Shown: positions 36,548 to 45,470, numbered from the stretch's first letter. The stretch: DNA of 64,000 nucleotides from DATLGB01 sp963724135 (GCA_963724135.1 CAVRTA010000002.1:186001-250000), one strand, 5' to 3'. A program made the numbers and translations. The notes: generated by a model from the letters alone, not told the origin.

Positions 36548-36814
36548 CTACCGGCTTCGCCGCTGGTGCAGCGCAAATCCCAGGGATCCGGCGAACGGCC
36601 CGATGCCGCCCACCACGGCGACCGTCACGCCCAACCACAGCGGCAGCGCGCGGCGGCGCACGGCCGCCAGGCAGAGCACCGACATCACGATCCACAGGAT
36701 CCCGTGCGTCCAGCCGAAGACCGTCACCAGCTCGTCGTGACGGTCGACGAAGGCGACGTAGAGCAGCACGGCATAGACGGCGGAGTGGAGATAGGAGAGG
36801 TGGCGCAGCCTCAC
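36548..36814 (-). CDS. DUF3817 small membrane protein
   Basis: An 88-aa protein with three likely membrane helices: HSAVYAVLLYVAFVD (about 10-24), GWTHGILWIVMSVLCLAAV (about 34-52) and LWLGVTVAVVGGIGPFAGSL (about 59-78). The pattern HG..W..... followed by GGIGPF is typical of DUF3817 integral membrane proteins. Function is unknown. Its ATG overlaps the stop of the NUDIX gene by 4 bp, and kgd starts 17 bp downstream on the same strand, so all three may be one operon. Confidence 0.82.
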   Translation of the reverse strand: MRLRHLSYLHSAVYAVLLYVAFVDRHDELVTVFGWTHGILWIVMSVLCLAAVRRRALPLWLGVTVAVVGGIGPFAGSLGFALHQRRSR

Positions 36815-37452
36815 CGCAGCAGCAGCGCCATGTGGCGCAACGCCGGGCTCGCCTCATCCGGCCATGCGTTCGGGTCGGGGCTCCACCACGCGTGGGCGTC
36901 GTGCTCGTGGTCGCGCGTGATGTCCGCGCCGCTCGCGACCCAGGCCGATCCCACCAGCAGCACGAGCCGGTTCGGCGTGCACACGAGCGCCTCGATCTGC
37001 GTGCGCTCGGGCTCGAGCCCCCACTCCTCGTGCAGCTCGCGCTCCAGGGTCTCGACGGGGTCTTCGCCCACCTCGACCGCGCCCCCCGCCCCGAGCGCCC
37101 ATCGTCCCGCCCACGTCGCGACCCATGGCGCCCGGCGGCCCGCGAGCCAGCGACCGTCCTCGTCGCGCACGACGCATTGGACGCTGATGGAAGAGAGCGC
37201 GTCGTCGCCGAGCCGCAGGCTCCAGCGCATCGGCTGCAGCTCGAGCGCGAGGCCGTCGCCGGCGTCGAACGACGCCAGCCGCGCCGCGAGGCCGTCATGG
37301 GACGGGGAGCCGCGATCCTTCAAAGCACCGATGGCGGCGTCCGCGGCGGCATGCTGCGCCGCCGAGGGCTCGTAGGCCTGCTCGACCCACATCGTCCGCA
37401 CGGCGTCGGTCGGCCACGGTCCTCTGGCCAGGATGCCGGGCTCGACTTGCAC
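36811..37452 (-). CDS. NUDIX hydrolase
   Basis: A 213-aa protein. The NUDIX box GAGGAVEVGEDPVETLEREL then HEEWGL lies at about 121-146 and keeps the REx2EE-type metal site in the variant form ELHEEWG. About 85 N-terminal residues precede the beta strand ISVQCVVRDEDGRWLAGRR. It would hydrolyse a nucleoside diphosphate linked to another group; the substrate is unknown. It is the first gene of the NUDIX-DUF3817-kgd run. The 219 bp upstream (37453-37671) holds no gene but does hold a repeat. Confidence 0.85.
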   Translation of the reverse strand: MQVEPGILARGPWPTDAVRTMWVEQAYEPSAAQHAAADAAIGALKDRGSPSHDGLAARLASFDAGDGLALELQPMRWSLRLGDDALSSISVQCVVRDEDGRWLAGRRAPWVATWAGRWALGAGGAVEVGEDPVETLERELHEEWGLEPERTQIEALVCTPNRLVLLVGSAWVASGADITRDHEHDAHAWWSPDPNAWPDEASPALRHMALLLR

Positions 37453-37537
37453 CTCGGTGACGGTATCGGCGGCGGCGACTCTCGCTGCAACTGCATCGAT
37501 GAGGACGGAGGGAGGAGCGCCGGCGCGGCGATCGGCT

Positions 37538-37616
37538 CAACCGCGCCAGGTTTCCACCGGTCAGCCCCAACCATGCTGGATTCTCACCGGAGGACGGAGG
37601 GAATATGGCGCGCTTC
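37538..37616. repeat. Rearranged copy of an 81-bp palindromic repeat
   Basis: Bases 37538-37567 (CAACCGCGC, then TTTCCACCGGTCAGCCC) match the left part of the element at 58602-58682 at about 25 of 30 positions. Bases 37575-37616 (GCTGGATTCTCACCGGA, GACGG, TGGCG, GCTTCG) match the reverse complement of that element's right part. The second half is thus inverted relative to the 58.6-kb copy. It lies in the gap between divergent NUDIX and AGPS-like genes. Confidence 0.55.
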
Positions 37617-37671
37617 GCTCACTCCGCTCCTTCGTCGCTGCCGTTTGCCGAGGGTCCGATACGGTCCCGAA

Positions 37672-39213
37672 ATGGCGAGGCGCAAATACTGGGGCTGGGG
37701 CTTGGAGGGCGACGCTCCGACGGCCGAGGAGGTCAAGGGGCTCACCGACCACCTCGGTTTCGGCCGTACGGACATCGAGGAGCCGGCGCCCCTGACGCTG
37801 CCCGAGCCGCGCATCGGCATCCCGCCCGAACTGCGCGACTGCGCCGGCGCCGACGACTACGACCGCGCCCGCTACGGGCTCGGCCGCTCGTACATGGACA
37901 CGGTGCGCGGCCTGCGGGGCGAGATCTCGCACCCGCCCGACTTCGTCGTCCACGCCGGGAGCGAGGACGCCGTCATCCGGACGCTCGAGTGGGCGGCGGG
38001 CAGGGGCGTCAGCGTCACGCCGGTCGGCGGCGCCACGAGCGTCGTCGGCGGCATCGAGGCGCACCCGCTCGACAACGGTGCGCTCGCGCTCGTCCTCGGT
38101 GCGATGGACGAGGTGCTCGAGGTCGACACGGTGTCCAACGCGGCGCGCATCCAGGCGGGCGCCACCGGCCCGCGGCTCGAGGAGCAGCTCGCCCAGCGCG
38201 GGCTGACGATGCGCTTCTACCCGCAGTCGTTCGAGCAGTCGACGCTCGGCGGCTGGATCGCGACCCGCGCCGGTGGGCACTTCGCCACCGGCCCCACGCA
38301 CATCGACGACCTCGTCGAGAGCGTGCGCGCCGTGACGCCGGGGGCGGGCGTCTGGCACTCGCGGCGGCTGCCGGGCTCCGGCGCGGGGCCGTCGCCGGAC
38401 CGGCTGCTGCTCGGCTCCGAGGGGACGCTCGGCGTCATCACCGAGGCGTGGGTGCGCGTGCGCCCGCGCCCGACCGAGCGCCGCTCGGCGAGCGTGCGCG
38501 TCCCGGACTACTTCGCCGGCGCGACGATCGTGCGCGAGATCGTCCAAGCGGGCCTGTGGCCCTCCAACTGCCGGGTGATCGACGCGCGCGAGGCGGCGAT
38601 GACGTTCGCCGGCGACGGCTCGACCGCCCTGCTCGTGCTGGGCTTCGAGTCCGCCGGCCTCCCTCTCGACGAGCAGTTCGAGGAGGCGCGGCGCATCGCG
38701 CAGCTCCACGGAGGCGAGGTGCAGGAGTCAAAGAGCGGCGGCGCCGGCGCCTGGCGCGACGCCTTCCTGCGCGCGCCCTACCTGCGCGACACGTTCGTCG
38801 CGATCGGCGTGCTCTCGGAGACGTTCGAGACCGCCATCACCTGGGAGCGCCACGACGAGTTCGTCGAGGACGTACGCGGCACCGCCGAGGCGGTACTGCG
38901 CGAGCGCTGTGGCGCCGGTCAGGTCACGGTGCGCATGACGCACGCCTATCCGGATGGAGCGGCGCCCTACTTCACCTGCCTGGCGCCGGTCGAGCGCGGC
39001 GCCGAGGTGGAGACCTGGAAGGCGGTCAAGCAGGCGGCCGGCGACGCGATCATCCGCGCGGGCGGCACGATCACCCACCACCACGCCGTCGGGCGCGATC
39101 ACCGCCCTTGGTACGACCGCCAGCGCCCCGACGCCTTCGCGGCCGCGCTACGGGCCGCCAAGGATGCCGTCGATCCGGCGGGCATCCTCAACCCCGGCGT
39201 CCTCTTCGACTGA
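37672..39213 (+). CDS. FAD-binding oxidase, alkyldihydroxyacetonephosphate synthase-like
   Basis: A 513-aa flavoprotein of the VAO/GlcD fold. The FAD phosphate region is VSVTPVGGATSVVGG (about 102-116), with MRFYPQSFEQSTLGGWIATR at about 180-199 and LLLGSEGTLGVITEAWVRVR at about 244-263. The C-terminal domain holds VTVRMTHAYPDGAAPYFT and the catalytic-type motif THHHAVGRDHRPWY (about 463-476). These blocks match AGPS, which forms ether-lipid precursors. Whether this organism makes ether lipids is unknown, and related D-lactate-type oxidases are an alternative. ATG 37672 begins MARRKYWGWG, which is typical of the family. Confidence 0.85.
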   Translation: MARRKYWGWGLEGDAPTAEEVKGLTDHLGFGRTDIEEPAPLTLPEPRIGIPPELRDCAGADDYDRARYGLGRSYMDTVRGLRGEISHPPDFVVHAGSEDAVIRTLEWAAGRGVSVTPVGGATSVVGGIEAHPLDNGALALVLGAMDEVLEVDTVSNAARIQAGATGPRLEEQLAQRGLTMRFYPQSFEQSTLGGWIATRAGGHFATGPTHIDDLVESVRAVTPGAGVWHSRRLPGSGAGPSPDRLLLGSEGTLGVITEAWVRVRPRPTERRSASVRVPDYFAGATIVREIVQAGLWPSNCRVIDAREAAMTFAGDGSTALLVLGFESAGLPLDEQFEEARRIAQLHGGEVQESKSGGAGAWRDAFLRAPYLRDTFVAIGVLSETFETAITWERHDEFVEDVRGTAEAVLRERCGAGQVTVRMTHAYPDGAAPYFTCLAPVERGAEVETWKAVKQAAGDAIIRAGGTITHHHAVGRDHRPWYDRQRPDAFAAALRAAKDAVDPAGILNPGVLFD

Positions 39214-40377
39214 GCGCAGCCGCGCCTCGAGGAAGTCGCGCTCGTGCTCGGTGGGCGCGAGCTCCCGCGCGCGTGTATACGCCGCGCGGGCTTCGCCGCG
39301 GCGGCCCAGCCTGCGCAGCACCTCCGCCCGCGTCGAGTGGAACAGGTGGTACTCGTCGAGCGCACCGTGCTCGCCGGCGGCGTCCACGGCGACGAGCCCG
39401 GCCTCCGCGCCATGCGCCTCGGTGATCGCGACCGCCCCGTTCAGGCGCACGACCGGGCTCGGGTCGAGCGCGTAGAGCTCGCGGTAGAGGCCGGCCACCG
39501 CGCACCAGTCGGTTGAGCCGGCCGCGTGCTCGGCGGCGATCCGCGCCTGCAGGGCATAGCGGCCGCGCCCGGCGCCGCGCAGCAGACGGCGCGCCTCGGC
39601 GATCTCGGTCTGATCCCACAGTGAGCGGTCCTGGTCGGAGAGCAGGATCGGCGTGCCGTCGGGTGCGAAGCGCGCGGCGCGGCGGGAGTCCTGGAGCAGC
39701 AGCAGGGAGACGAGGGCGCGCGCCTCCGGCTCGCCGGGCGCCAGGACGGCGACCAGCCGGGCGAGCCGGATCGCCTCGCCCGACAGCTCGCCGCGACCGC
39801 CCGCGTAGCCCTCGGTGAAGATCAGGTACAGCGTCGTCAGCACACCGGCGAGGCGCGCGGGCATCGCGTCGCGCTCGGGTACGGCGATCGCGATCCGCGC
39901 CGCGCGCAGCTTCCGGCGCGCGCGCACCAGCCGCTGCGCCATCGCTGCCTCCGAGACCAGGAACAGGCGGGCGACCTGGGCCGTCGTCAGCCCGCCGACG
40001 TGTCGCAGCGTCAGCGCCACTCGCGCCTCCGCAGCCAGGGCGGGGTGGCAGCACGCGAACAGGAGCGCAAGGCGGTCGTCCGGCCACGCCTCGGCGACCT
40101 GCTCGGGCGCCGGCAGTGCCTCGAGCGCCTCCGCGTCGGCGGTGCGGCGCCGGCGGCGTACCTCGTCGATGGCTCGGTTGCGCGCCGTGACGTAGATCCA
40201 CGCCGCCGGGTCGTCCGGGACGCCGTCGCGGGCCCAGCGCTCGACGGCGACGACGAACGCGGCCTGCACGGCCTCCTCGGCGAGCCCGAGGTCGCCGGTC
40301 GTGCGCGCCAGTGTCGCGACCGCCCGCCCCGCTTGAAGGCGGAACAGGCGGTCGGCGACGCGGGCTGCGTGGGTCAG
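39148..40377 (-). CDS. ECF-like RNA polymerase sigma factor (YCII-associated, DUF6596 type)
   Basis: A 409-aa sigma factor. Region 2 reads LAEEAVQAAFVVAVERWARD then PAAWIYVTARNRAIDEVRRR. Region 4 is LRHVGGLTTAQVARLFLVSE followed by AMAQRLVRARRKLR. The long C-terminal half is TPR-like (TIYLIFTEGYAGGRGE-type block, RLNGAVAITEAHG), typical of this extended group. No ATG, GTG or TTG occurs in frame at the start; CTG at 40377 overlaps the YCII stop as CTGA and places the start exactly where family homology begins (THAARVADRLFRLQAGRAVA). Its 3' end overlaps the convergent flavoprotein by 66 bp. Confidence 0.88.
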   Translation of the reverse strand: MTHAARVADRLFRLQAGRAVATLARTTGDLGLAEEAVQAAFVVAVERWARDGVPDDPAAWIYVTARNRAIDEVRRRRRTADAEALEALPAPEQVAEAWPDDRLALLFACCHPALAAEARVALTLRHVGGLTTAQVARLFLVSEAAMAQRLVRARRKLRAARIAIAVPERDAMPARLAGVLTTLYLIFTEGYAGGRGELSGEAIRLARLVAVLAPGEPEARALVSLLLLQDSRRAARFAPDGTPILLSDQDRSLWDQTEIAEARRLLRGAGRGRYALQARIAAEHAAGSTDWCAVAGLYRELYALDPSPVVRLNGAVAITEAHGAEAGLVAVDAAGEHGALDEYHLFHSTRAEVLRRLGRRGEARAAYTRARELAPTEHERDFLEARLRSVEEDAGVEDARRIDGILGGP

Positions 40378-40736
40378 GACGGCTGCCCGTTCTCGTCGAA
40401 CGTCATCACCGGCCGCACCTCGACGCAGCCCGACGAGGCCCCGGGAATCTGGGCGGCGATCTCGATCGCCTCGTCGAGGCCGGGCGCGTCGACCACGTAG
40501 TAGCCGCCGAACTGCTCGCGGGTCTCGGCGAACGGGCCGTCGGTGAGCAGGCGCTCGCCGTCGCGGACGCGGACGGTTGTCGCAGTCGCCGTCGGCTGGA
40601 GCGCCTGGCCGTCCTTGATGGCCTCGGCGTTGCGCTCTCCGAACGAGCGGTATCCCTCCATCATCTTCCCGATCTCGTCCGGGGACTGGGAGTCCCAGAA
40701 GGACTCGTCCTCGGCGATCAGCAGTGCGTAGAGCAT
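40374..40736 (-). CDS. YCII-related protein paired with the ECF sigma factor
   Basis: A 120-aa YciI/DGPF-domain protein. Visible blocks are MLYALLIAEDESFW at the N-terminus, LTDGPFAETREQFGGYYVVD (about 65-84; the DGPF motif) and PGLDEAIEIAAQIP. These proteins are regularly found directly upstream of this type of sigma factor and may act as its sensor or regulator. The overlap with the sigma gene (4 bp) indicates coupling. It is cytoplasmic, biochemical function unknown. Confidence 0.9.
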   Translation of the reverse strand: MLYALLIAEDESFWDSQSPDEIGKMMEGYRSFGERNAEAIKDGQALQPTATATTVRVRDGERLLTDGPFAETREQFGGYYVVDAPGLDEAIEIAAQIPGASSGCVEVRPVMTFDENGQPS

Positions 40737-40813
40737 CGGTGCCTCCCTGTCGGTTGGTTGCATCATCCCGACGCTCGGAGGTCGCGCGCCACGACAAGCT
40801 GGCGCGTTCGCGC

Positions 40814-41131
40814 TCAGTTCAACGACGGCGCCGCGATCTCGCGATCCGCCGATACGGCCTCGACGACCTCGTCCTCCGCCTCCTCGGACAGCCCGCCCGG
40901 CCCGTCGGGCTCCGCGTCGCAGGTGACGCGCATCATCCCGGTCGCGACCTTCTCGTCGCCGATCACGACGAGCCCGCAGACGAGGTCGCCCTCCTCCCAG
41001 CCCATGCGCTCGATGTCGAACCAGTTGAGGTGTACCGCGTTGGCCTTGCCGCCGTAGGGGCAGGTCTTGTCGTGCTGCTCCCTGGCCTTGCAGACCGCCT
41101 GCATGTTCTTGGCGGAGGCGTCGATGCTCAC
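40814..41131 (-). CDS. Hypothetical protein
   Basis: A 105-aa cytoplasmic protein starting MSIDASAKNMQAVCKAREQH. It holds DKTCPYGGKANAVHLNWFDI and WEEGDLVCGLVVIGDEKVAT, suggesting a small alpha/beta domain, then an acidic tail (GLSEEAEDEVVEAVS). Three cysteines are spread out without a CxxC pair. It lies 11 bp after the stop side of the AAA-LuxR gene start run (same strand) and 77 bp before the YCII gene. I do not recognise the family. Confidence 0.6.
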   Translation of the reverse strand: MSIDASAKNMQAVCKAREQHDKTCPYGGKANAVHLNWFDIERMGWEEGDLVCGLVVIGDEKVATGMMRVTCDAEPDGPGGLSEEAEDEVVEAVSADREIAAPSLN

Positions 41132-41142
41132 CGGTTCGCACC

Positions 41143-43983
41143 TTAGGAGTCCAGCGCCGCCGCGAGCTCTTCGCGCGAGGAGAGGTCGAGCTTCCGGTAC
41201 ACGTGGGTCAGGTGTCCTTCCACGGTGCGGGCGGTGACGAACAGCGCCTGGGCGATCATGCGGTTGGTCCTGCCATCGGCGGCCAGCTCGGCGACGCGGC
41301 GCTCGCTCGGGGTCAGCGATTCGACGCCGGTGAGCACGACGCTCCGGGGCCGTGCGCCCGTCGCCCGCAGCTCGGTCTCGGCGCGGGCGGCCAGCGGGCC
41401 CGCGCCACTGCGATGCGCGCGGTCCAGGGCCTGCCGTAGGTGCTCGCGCGCGGCGGAACGCTGCTTGGCGCGCCGCAGCGCGGCGCCGAGGTCCACGAGC
41501 GAGCGCGCGTGGTCGAGGGGTGCCTGCGACTCCTCCAGGACGCCCGCGGCTTCCTGCAGCAGCTCGATGCCCTCACGACCACCTCGCACGACGCCCGCAG
41601 CCCGCAGTGAGAGGCCCAGCGCGCGGGGGGTGCCGAACTCGCGGGCCAGCGCCAGCTCCTCGTCGGCGAGCTCGACCGCCCGTTCGCGTTCCCCGCGCAT
41701 GGCGAGAGCCACGGCGGCGTCCGATCGCCAGGGCGCCACGGCGGGGCTGGTCGCCCCGTGGCGTTCGAGCCGGCGGCCGCAGCGCAAAAGGTCCGTCAGC
41801 GCCTCGTCGATCGCGCCGCGCGCGAGGTTGAGCCTGCCGCGGGCGTGTAGCGCGAGGCTCGCGTGCAGGCTCGGCTGATCGATCACCGCGTCCAGGGCGG
41901 CGAGTTCTCTCTCCGCTGACCGCGGTCCTTCGCGTTCGAGCAGCGCGTGGATGAGCATGGCGGCCGAGAGCGGGCGGAAGAGCGGCTGCGCGTGGCTGCG
42001 TTCGGCCTCGAGGGCCGAGCGCGCGTCGCTCTCCGCGTCTGCGACGAAACCGGTCCGCAGGTTCAGCCAGGCGCGGAAACTGCTCGCGGCGGCGATCTGC
42101 GGAAGCGACCCTGCGGCAGTCATCGCTGCGAGGCGTCCGTCGAAGGCTGCTCGGACAGCGCCGTAGCGTTCGGTCCAGGCCAACGCCTGGCAGGCGTGGT
42201 AGAAGGCGGGTGCCTGGTCGGCCAGCTCTGGCAGGGGCCCCTCCCGTGCGAGCGCTCGCACGCCCAGCTCTGCCGCCTCCGAAGCCGCTCCGTTGCTCAT
42301 GGCGATATGCATCGCCACCACGCCGAGCGCGTTCCAAGGCGCCGACCCGCGCTTCCCGAGGCCGTTGCGCAGGCGCTCGAGGCGGTCGGCCACGCGCGGT
42401 GCGGCATCCGCATCGAGCAGAGCCGCGCCGACGACGGCAGCTTCCAGCAGCAGGCGGATGTCCCGCTCTGACGGCGGGAGCCGTTCTAGCGCGCGGTCGA
42501 ACACGGCGACGGCCGCGCCGGTCCGCCCGGACATGATCACCGCTCTGCCGAGCTCCACGGACGCGCGCAGGCGCAGCGAATCCTCCTGCGCGTCCCGAGC
42601 CGCGGCCTCGAGATGCTCGAGAGCGGCGGCCTCCCCCGCACGCGCCTCCGCCTCGCCAGCCGCGAGGAGCACGCTCGCCCGGTCAGGTGCGGCGGGTGGC
42701 TCCGCGAGCGCCCGCCGCAAGTAGCCGGCGGCGACGTCCGGCGCCCCCTGCGCGCTGGCGCGCTGCGCCGCCGCCTGCAGCGTGTGCACGACGAGTGGGT
42801 CAGCGGCAGGGTCGACGGCCAGAAGATGTACGGCGACTCTCTCCGCGGGGGCGCCTTCCGTGCTCAGCAGGCGCGCGGCCGCGGCGTGGCGCTCGGCGCG
42901 CCTGGCCGCGGGCATGTCTCCGGCCACCGCGGCGTCCACGAGCGGATGGGCGAACGCGAGCGGACGGCCCGGGCGCAGCAGCGCCCCGGCAGCGAGGGCG
43001 TCGGCAACCCGGGCGACCTCCGCCTCGTCGAGTCCTGTGATGGCGGCAACGCGTCTGACGTCGGCGTCGGCGCCCAGCACGCAGACCGCCTGCGCGACCG
43101 CGGCGGCCGCGGCCGGCAGCCGCCCTAGACGCAACAGGATCGCGTGCGAGACCGTGGCCGGTACCAACCGCGACACGCGCGCGACCGAGGCCGCCGTCGG
43201 TGCGATCGCGTCCTCCGAGCAGGCCCGCAGCAGCTCATGGAGCAGGAACGGGTTGCCGCCGGTGACCGCGACGCACGCCTCGATGAACTCAGGATGGCCC
43301 TCCTGTTCGAGGTCGTTCGCCACGACCTCGCCGATGGCGTCGGAACTGAGCGGTCGGGGGCGCAGCAGCACGGTCGACGGGTCCGCCGCCAGCTGTAGGA
43401 GCGGGCTCTGCTCGATCCCGGGCTCCCCTGGCCGCGCCGCCACCAGCAGGGCGACAGGCAGCGTGTCGACTCGGGCCGCGAGGTAGGCGAGAAAGCGCAG
43501 CGACGGAGCGTCCGCCCAGTGGACATCGTCGACGAGCAGCGCGAGTGGCTCGTGTTCCGCCAGTCCCGCGCAGACCCAGTACAGCGCGTGCATGACGGTC
43601 GAGCTGTCGGGTGGGTGCGGTCCGGGATCGCCCGCCGGCTCGAGTCCGAGTGCCGGCCGGGCGTGGCGCGCCGAGCCCGCGAGCAGTCCGTCGGCGTCGT
43701 CGTCGCTCGCGCGGGCGGCACCGACCACGGGCTCGAGCAACTGGCGCACCAAGCTGTGCGCGAAGTCGCGTTCGAGCTCGGACCCCCGTGCGCGAAGGGC
43801 CCTGAGTCCCTGCTCGCGGGCGTGATCGCGCGCCGCCTCGAGCAGGCGTGTCTTGCCGACGCCGGGCGGACCCTCGAGATACAGCAGGCCGCCGCTCCCG
43901 GCGGCGGCCGCCGCCAGCACGCCTTCGATCGCCTCCAGTTCGCGCCGGCGCTCGAGCAGACCCGCTGTCGCCTCCCGTTTCAC
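41143..43983 (-). CDS. Large LuxR-family regulator with AAA/ATPase domain (LAL type)
   Basis: A MalT-like regulator of about 946 aa. Near the N-terminus LLERRRELEAIEGVLAAAAA precedes Walker A LEGPPGVGKTRLLEAA (about 34-49), and Walker B is LALLVDDVHWADAPSLRFLA (about 146-165). A long helical TPR-like middle follows (about 330-870). The C-terminal LuxR HTH is LTPSERRVAELAADGRTNRM, IAQALFVTARTVEGHLTHVY and RKLDLSSREELAAAL. GTG at 43983 (VKREATAGLLERR) is preferred; the frame is open further upstream to 44145 but that part shows no homology and runs into the divergent small gene. The ligand is unknown. Confidence 0.87.
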   Translation of the reverse strand: MKREATAGLLERRRELEAIEGVLAAAAAGSGGLLYLEGPPGVGKTRLLEAARDHAREQGLRALRARGSELERDFAHSLVRQLLEPVVGAARASDDDADGLLAGSARHARPALGLEPAGDPGPHPPDSSTVMHALYWVCAGLAEHEPLALLVDDVHWADAPSLRFLAYLAARVDTLPVALLVAARPGEPGIEQSPLLQLAADPSTVLLRPRPLSSDAIGEVVANDLEQEGHPEFIEACVAVTGGNPFLLHELLRACSEDAIAPTAASVARVSRLVPATVSHAILLRLGRLPAAAAAVAQAVCVLGADADVRRVAAITGLDEAEVARVADALAAGALLRPGRPLAFAHPLVDAAVAGDMPAARRAERHAAAARLLSTEGAPAERVAVHLLAVDPAADPLVVHTLQAAAQRASAQGAPDVAAGYLRRALAEPPAAPDRASVLLAAGEAEARAGEAAALEHLEAAARDAQEDSLRLRASVELGRAVIMSGRTGAAVAVFDRALERLPPSERDIRLLLEAAVVGAALLDADAAPRVADRLERLRNGLGKRGSAPWNALGVVAMHIAMSNGAASEAAELGVRALAREGPLPELADQAPAFYHACQALAWTERYGAVRAAFDGRLAAMTAAGSLPQIAAASSFRAWLNLRTGFVADAESDARSALEAERSHAQPLFRPLSAAMLIHALLEREGPRSAERELAALDAVIDQPSLHASLALHARGRLNLARGAIDEALTDLLRCGRRLERHGATSPAVAPWRSDAAVALAMRGERERAVELADEELALAREFGTPRALGLSLRAAGVVRGGREGIELLQEAAGVLEESQAPLDHARSLVDLGAALRRAKQRSAAREHLRQALDRAHRSGAGPLAARAETELRATGARPRSVVLTGVESLTPSERRVAELAADGRTNRMIAQALFVTARTVEGHLTHVYRKLDLSSREELAAALDS

Positions 43984-44061
43984 GGCCGGCTGATTCTGAC
44001 CCGAAACACAGGGGGGTGTCCACGGTGCGAAGCGACCTCGCCCGGGGGAGGCTGCACGCAC

Positions 44062-44244
44062 ATGACCGAGCCGAGCGGGCCCAGACGCTTCGAGTTGCTG
44101 CTGGAGCCTGGCGCCGAGCCCATCGCGGGTGCCCTGGTGGGCCACGGTGTCAGGCGGCCGTTCTCCGGCTGGAGCGGCCTCGCCTCGGTGCTCGAGCAGG
44201 CCCTCGACGATCGAGACGGGAGACCTTCAGATGAGCAAGCGTGA
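44062..44244 (+). CDS. Small protein (60 aa) upstream of the flavoprotein
   Basis: The ORF reads MTEPSGPRRFELLLEPGAEP, then IAGALVGHGVRRPFSGWSGL and ASVLEQALDDRDG. A good ribosome site (GGGGGAGG) lies 9-10 bp before the ATG. It overlaps the flavoprotein start by 14 bp. The compact FxGWxxLAxxLExAL pattern looks like a real small domain, and similar short proteins seem to occur in actinobacteria from memory. Function is unknown. Confidence 0.6.
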   Translation: MTEPSGPRRFELLLEPGAEPIAGALVGHGVRRPFSGWSGLASVLEQALDDRDGRPSDEQA

Positions 44245-45409
44245 AGTCGTGGTGGTGGGCGCAGGGCCGGCGGGGCTGTCGGCGGCCGTCGCGCTCAAGG
44301 ACGCCGGAGTCCGACCACTCCTGGTCGACCGTGCCGAGCGCGTGGCCTCGTCGTGGCGCCACCGCTACGACCGTTTGCGCCTCAACACGTGCCGTCCCCT
44401 CTCGCACCTCCCGGGGCGGCCGTTTCGGAACGGGACGCCGATGTTTCCCTCGCGCGACCAGCTCGTCGACCATCTCGAGCACCACGCGAATGAGGACGGG
44501 ATCGACCTGCGGCTCGGCACGTCGGTCGAACGCGTCGATCCCGACGGTGACGGCTGGCGCCTGGAGACCTCGGCCGGGGAGATCCATGCCCATCGGGTGA
44601 TCGTGGCGACGGGCTACGAGCACACCCCCGTTGTCCCCGAGTGGCCCGGCCGCGTGAGCTTCGGGGGCCGGCTGCTCCATGCTGGCGAGTACCGCAACGC
44701 CACGCCCTTCCAGAACCAGAGGGTGCTGGTCGTCGGCCCGGGATGCTCGGGGATGGAGATCGCGTTCGACCTCGCCGAAGGCGGAGCGGCCCGGGTGTGG
44801 CTCTCCGCCCGAACCCCGCCGAACATCCTCTTGCGCACGGGCCCTGGCGGCCTGCCCGGAGACGTGATGGGAGTTGCCCTGCTGCACGTCCCCGCGCGCT
44901 TCGCCGATGCCTTCGCGCGCCTCGGGCGCCGGATGGATCTCGGCGATCTGACCGACTACGGCCTGCCGGTCCCCGAGGAGGGGCCGATGTCGCGCCTGCG
45001 TCGCCTCGGCGCCGCCCCGACGATCGTCGACAAGGAGGTGATCGAGGCGGTCAAGGCGGGTCGGATCGAGGTGGTGGGTGGCGTGGAGTCACTGGATGCC
45101 GTGGGTGTCCGGCTCGCCGACGGCGGCCGCATCGAGCCCGACGTCGTCGTCTGCGCCACCGGCTACGGCCGCGCGCTGGAATCCCTCGTCGGCCATCTGG
45201 GCGTGCTCGATGAGCGCGGCCTGCCGCATGAGCTCGGATCGAATCCGGCGGCGCCGGGTCTGCACTTCATCGGCTTCGTGCCACGTCCCGGAGTGATCAG
45301 CTACATGGGCAGGGAGGCGCAGCGAACGGCGAAGGCGATCGCCCGCGAGCTCCGCAGGGATGCTGACGCCCGCAAGCGCAACCGCCGAGTGCCGGCGGCA
45401 GAATCATGA
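44231..45409 (+). CDS. FAD/NAD(P)-dependent monooxygenase-like flavoprotein
   Basis: A 392-aa protein of the flavin-containing monooxygenase/YUCCA-like type. The FAD motif is VVVVGAGPAGLSAAVALKDA (about 6-25), followed by SWRHRYDRLRLNT and VIVATGYEHTPVVPEWPG. The NADPH motif is VLVVGPGCSGMEIAFDLAEG (about 165-184). The late CATGYGRAL block fits FMOs. It should oxygenate or reduce a small soft nucleophile or ketone; the substrate is unknown. It is co-transcribed with the small upstream gene and divergent from the AAA-LuxR regulator, which may control it (inference). Confidence 0.87.
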   Translation: MSKREVVVVGAGPAGLSAAVALKDAGVRPLLVDRAERVASSWRHRYDRLRLNTCRPLSHLPGRPFRNGTPMFPSRDQLVDHLEHHANEDGIDLRLGTSVERVDPDGDGWRLETSAGEIHAHRVIVATGYEHTPVVPEWPGRVSFGGRLLHAGEYRNATPFQNQRVLVVGPGCSGMEIAFDLAEGGAARVWLSARTPPNILLRTGPGGLPGDVMGVALLHVPARFADAFARLGRRMDLGDLTDYGLPVPEEGPMSRLRRLGAAPTIVDKEVIEAVKAGRIEVVGGVESLDAVGVRLADGGRIEPDVVVCATGYGRALESLVGHLGVLDERGLPHELGSNPAAPGLHFIGFVPRPGVISYMGREAQRTAKAIARELRRDADARKRNRRVPAAES

Positions 45410-45470
45410 CCACCCGACCGACGGCTTCGACCGCCGGGTGACGCGCGGCGCCGGCGCGTCGTAGACGTGG

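Noticed and set aside
36531..37298. N-terminal extension of Kgd
   Set aside because: It runs antisense-like through DUF3817 and NUDIX in another frame; the lipoyl domain starts right at ATG 36530.
35953..37671. Upstream extension of the AGPS-like flavoprotein to a 1086-aa frame
   Set aside because: The extra part is antisense to kgd, DUF3817 and NUDIX genes; homology begins at ATG 37672.
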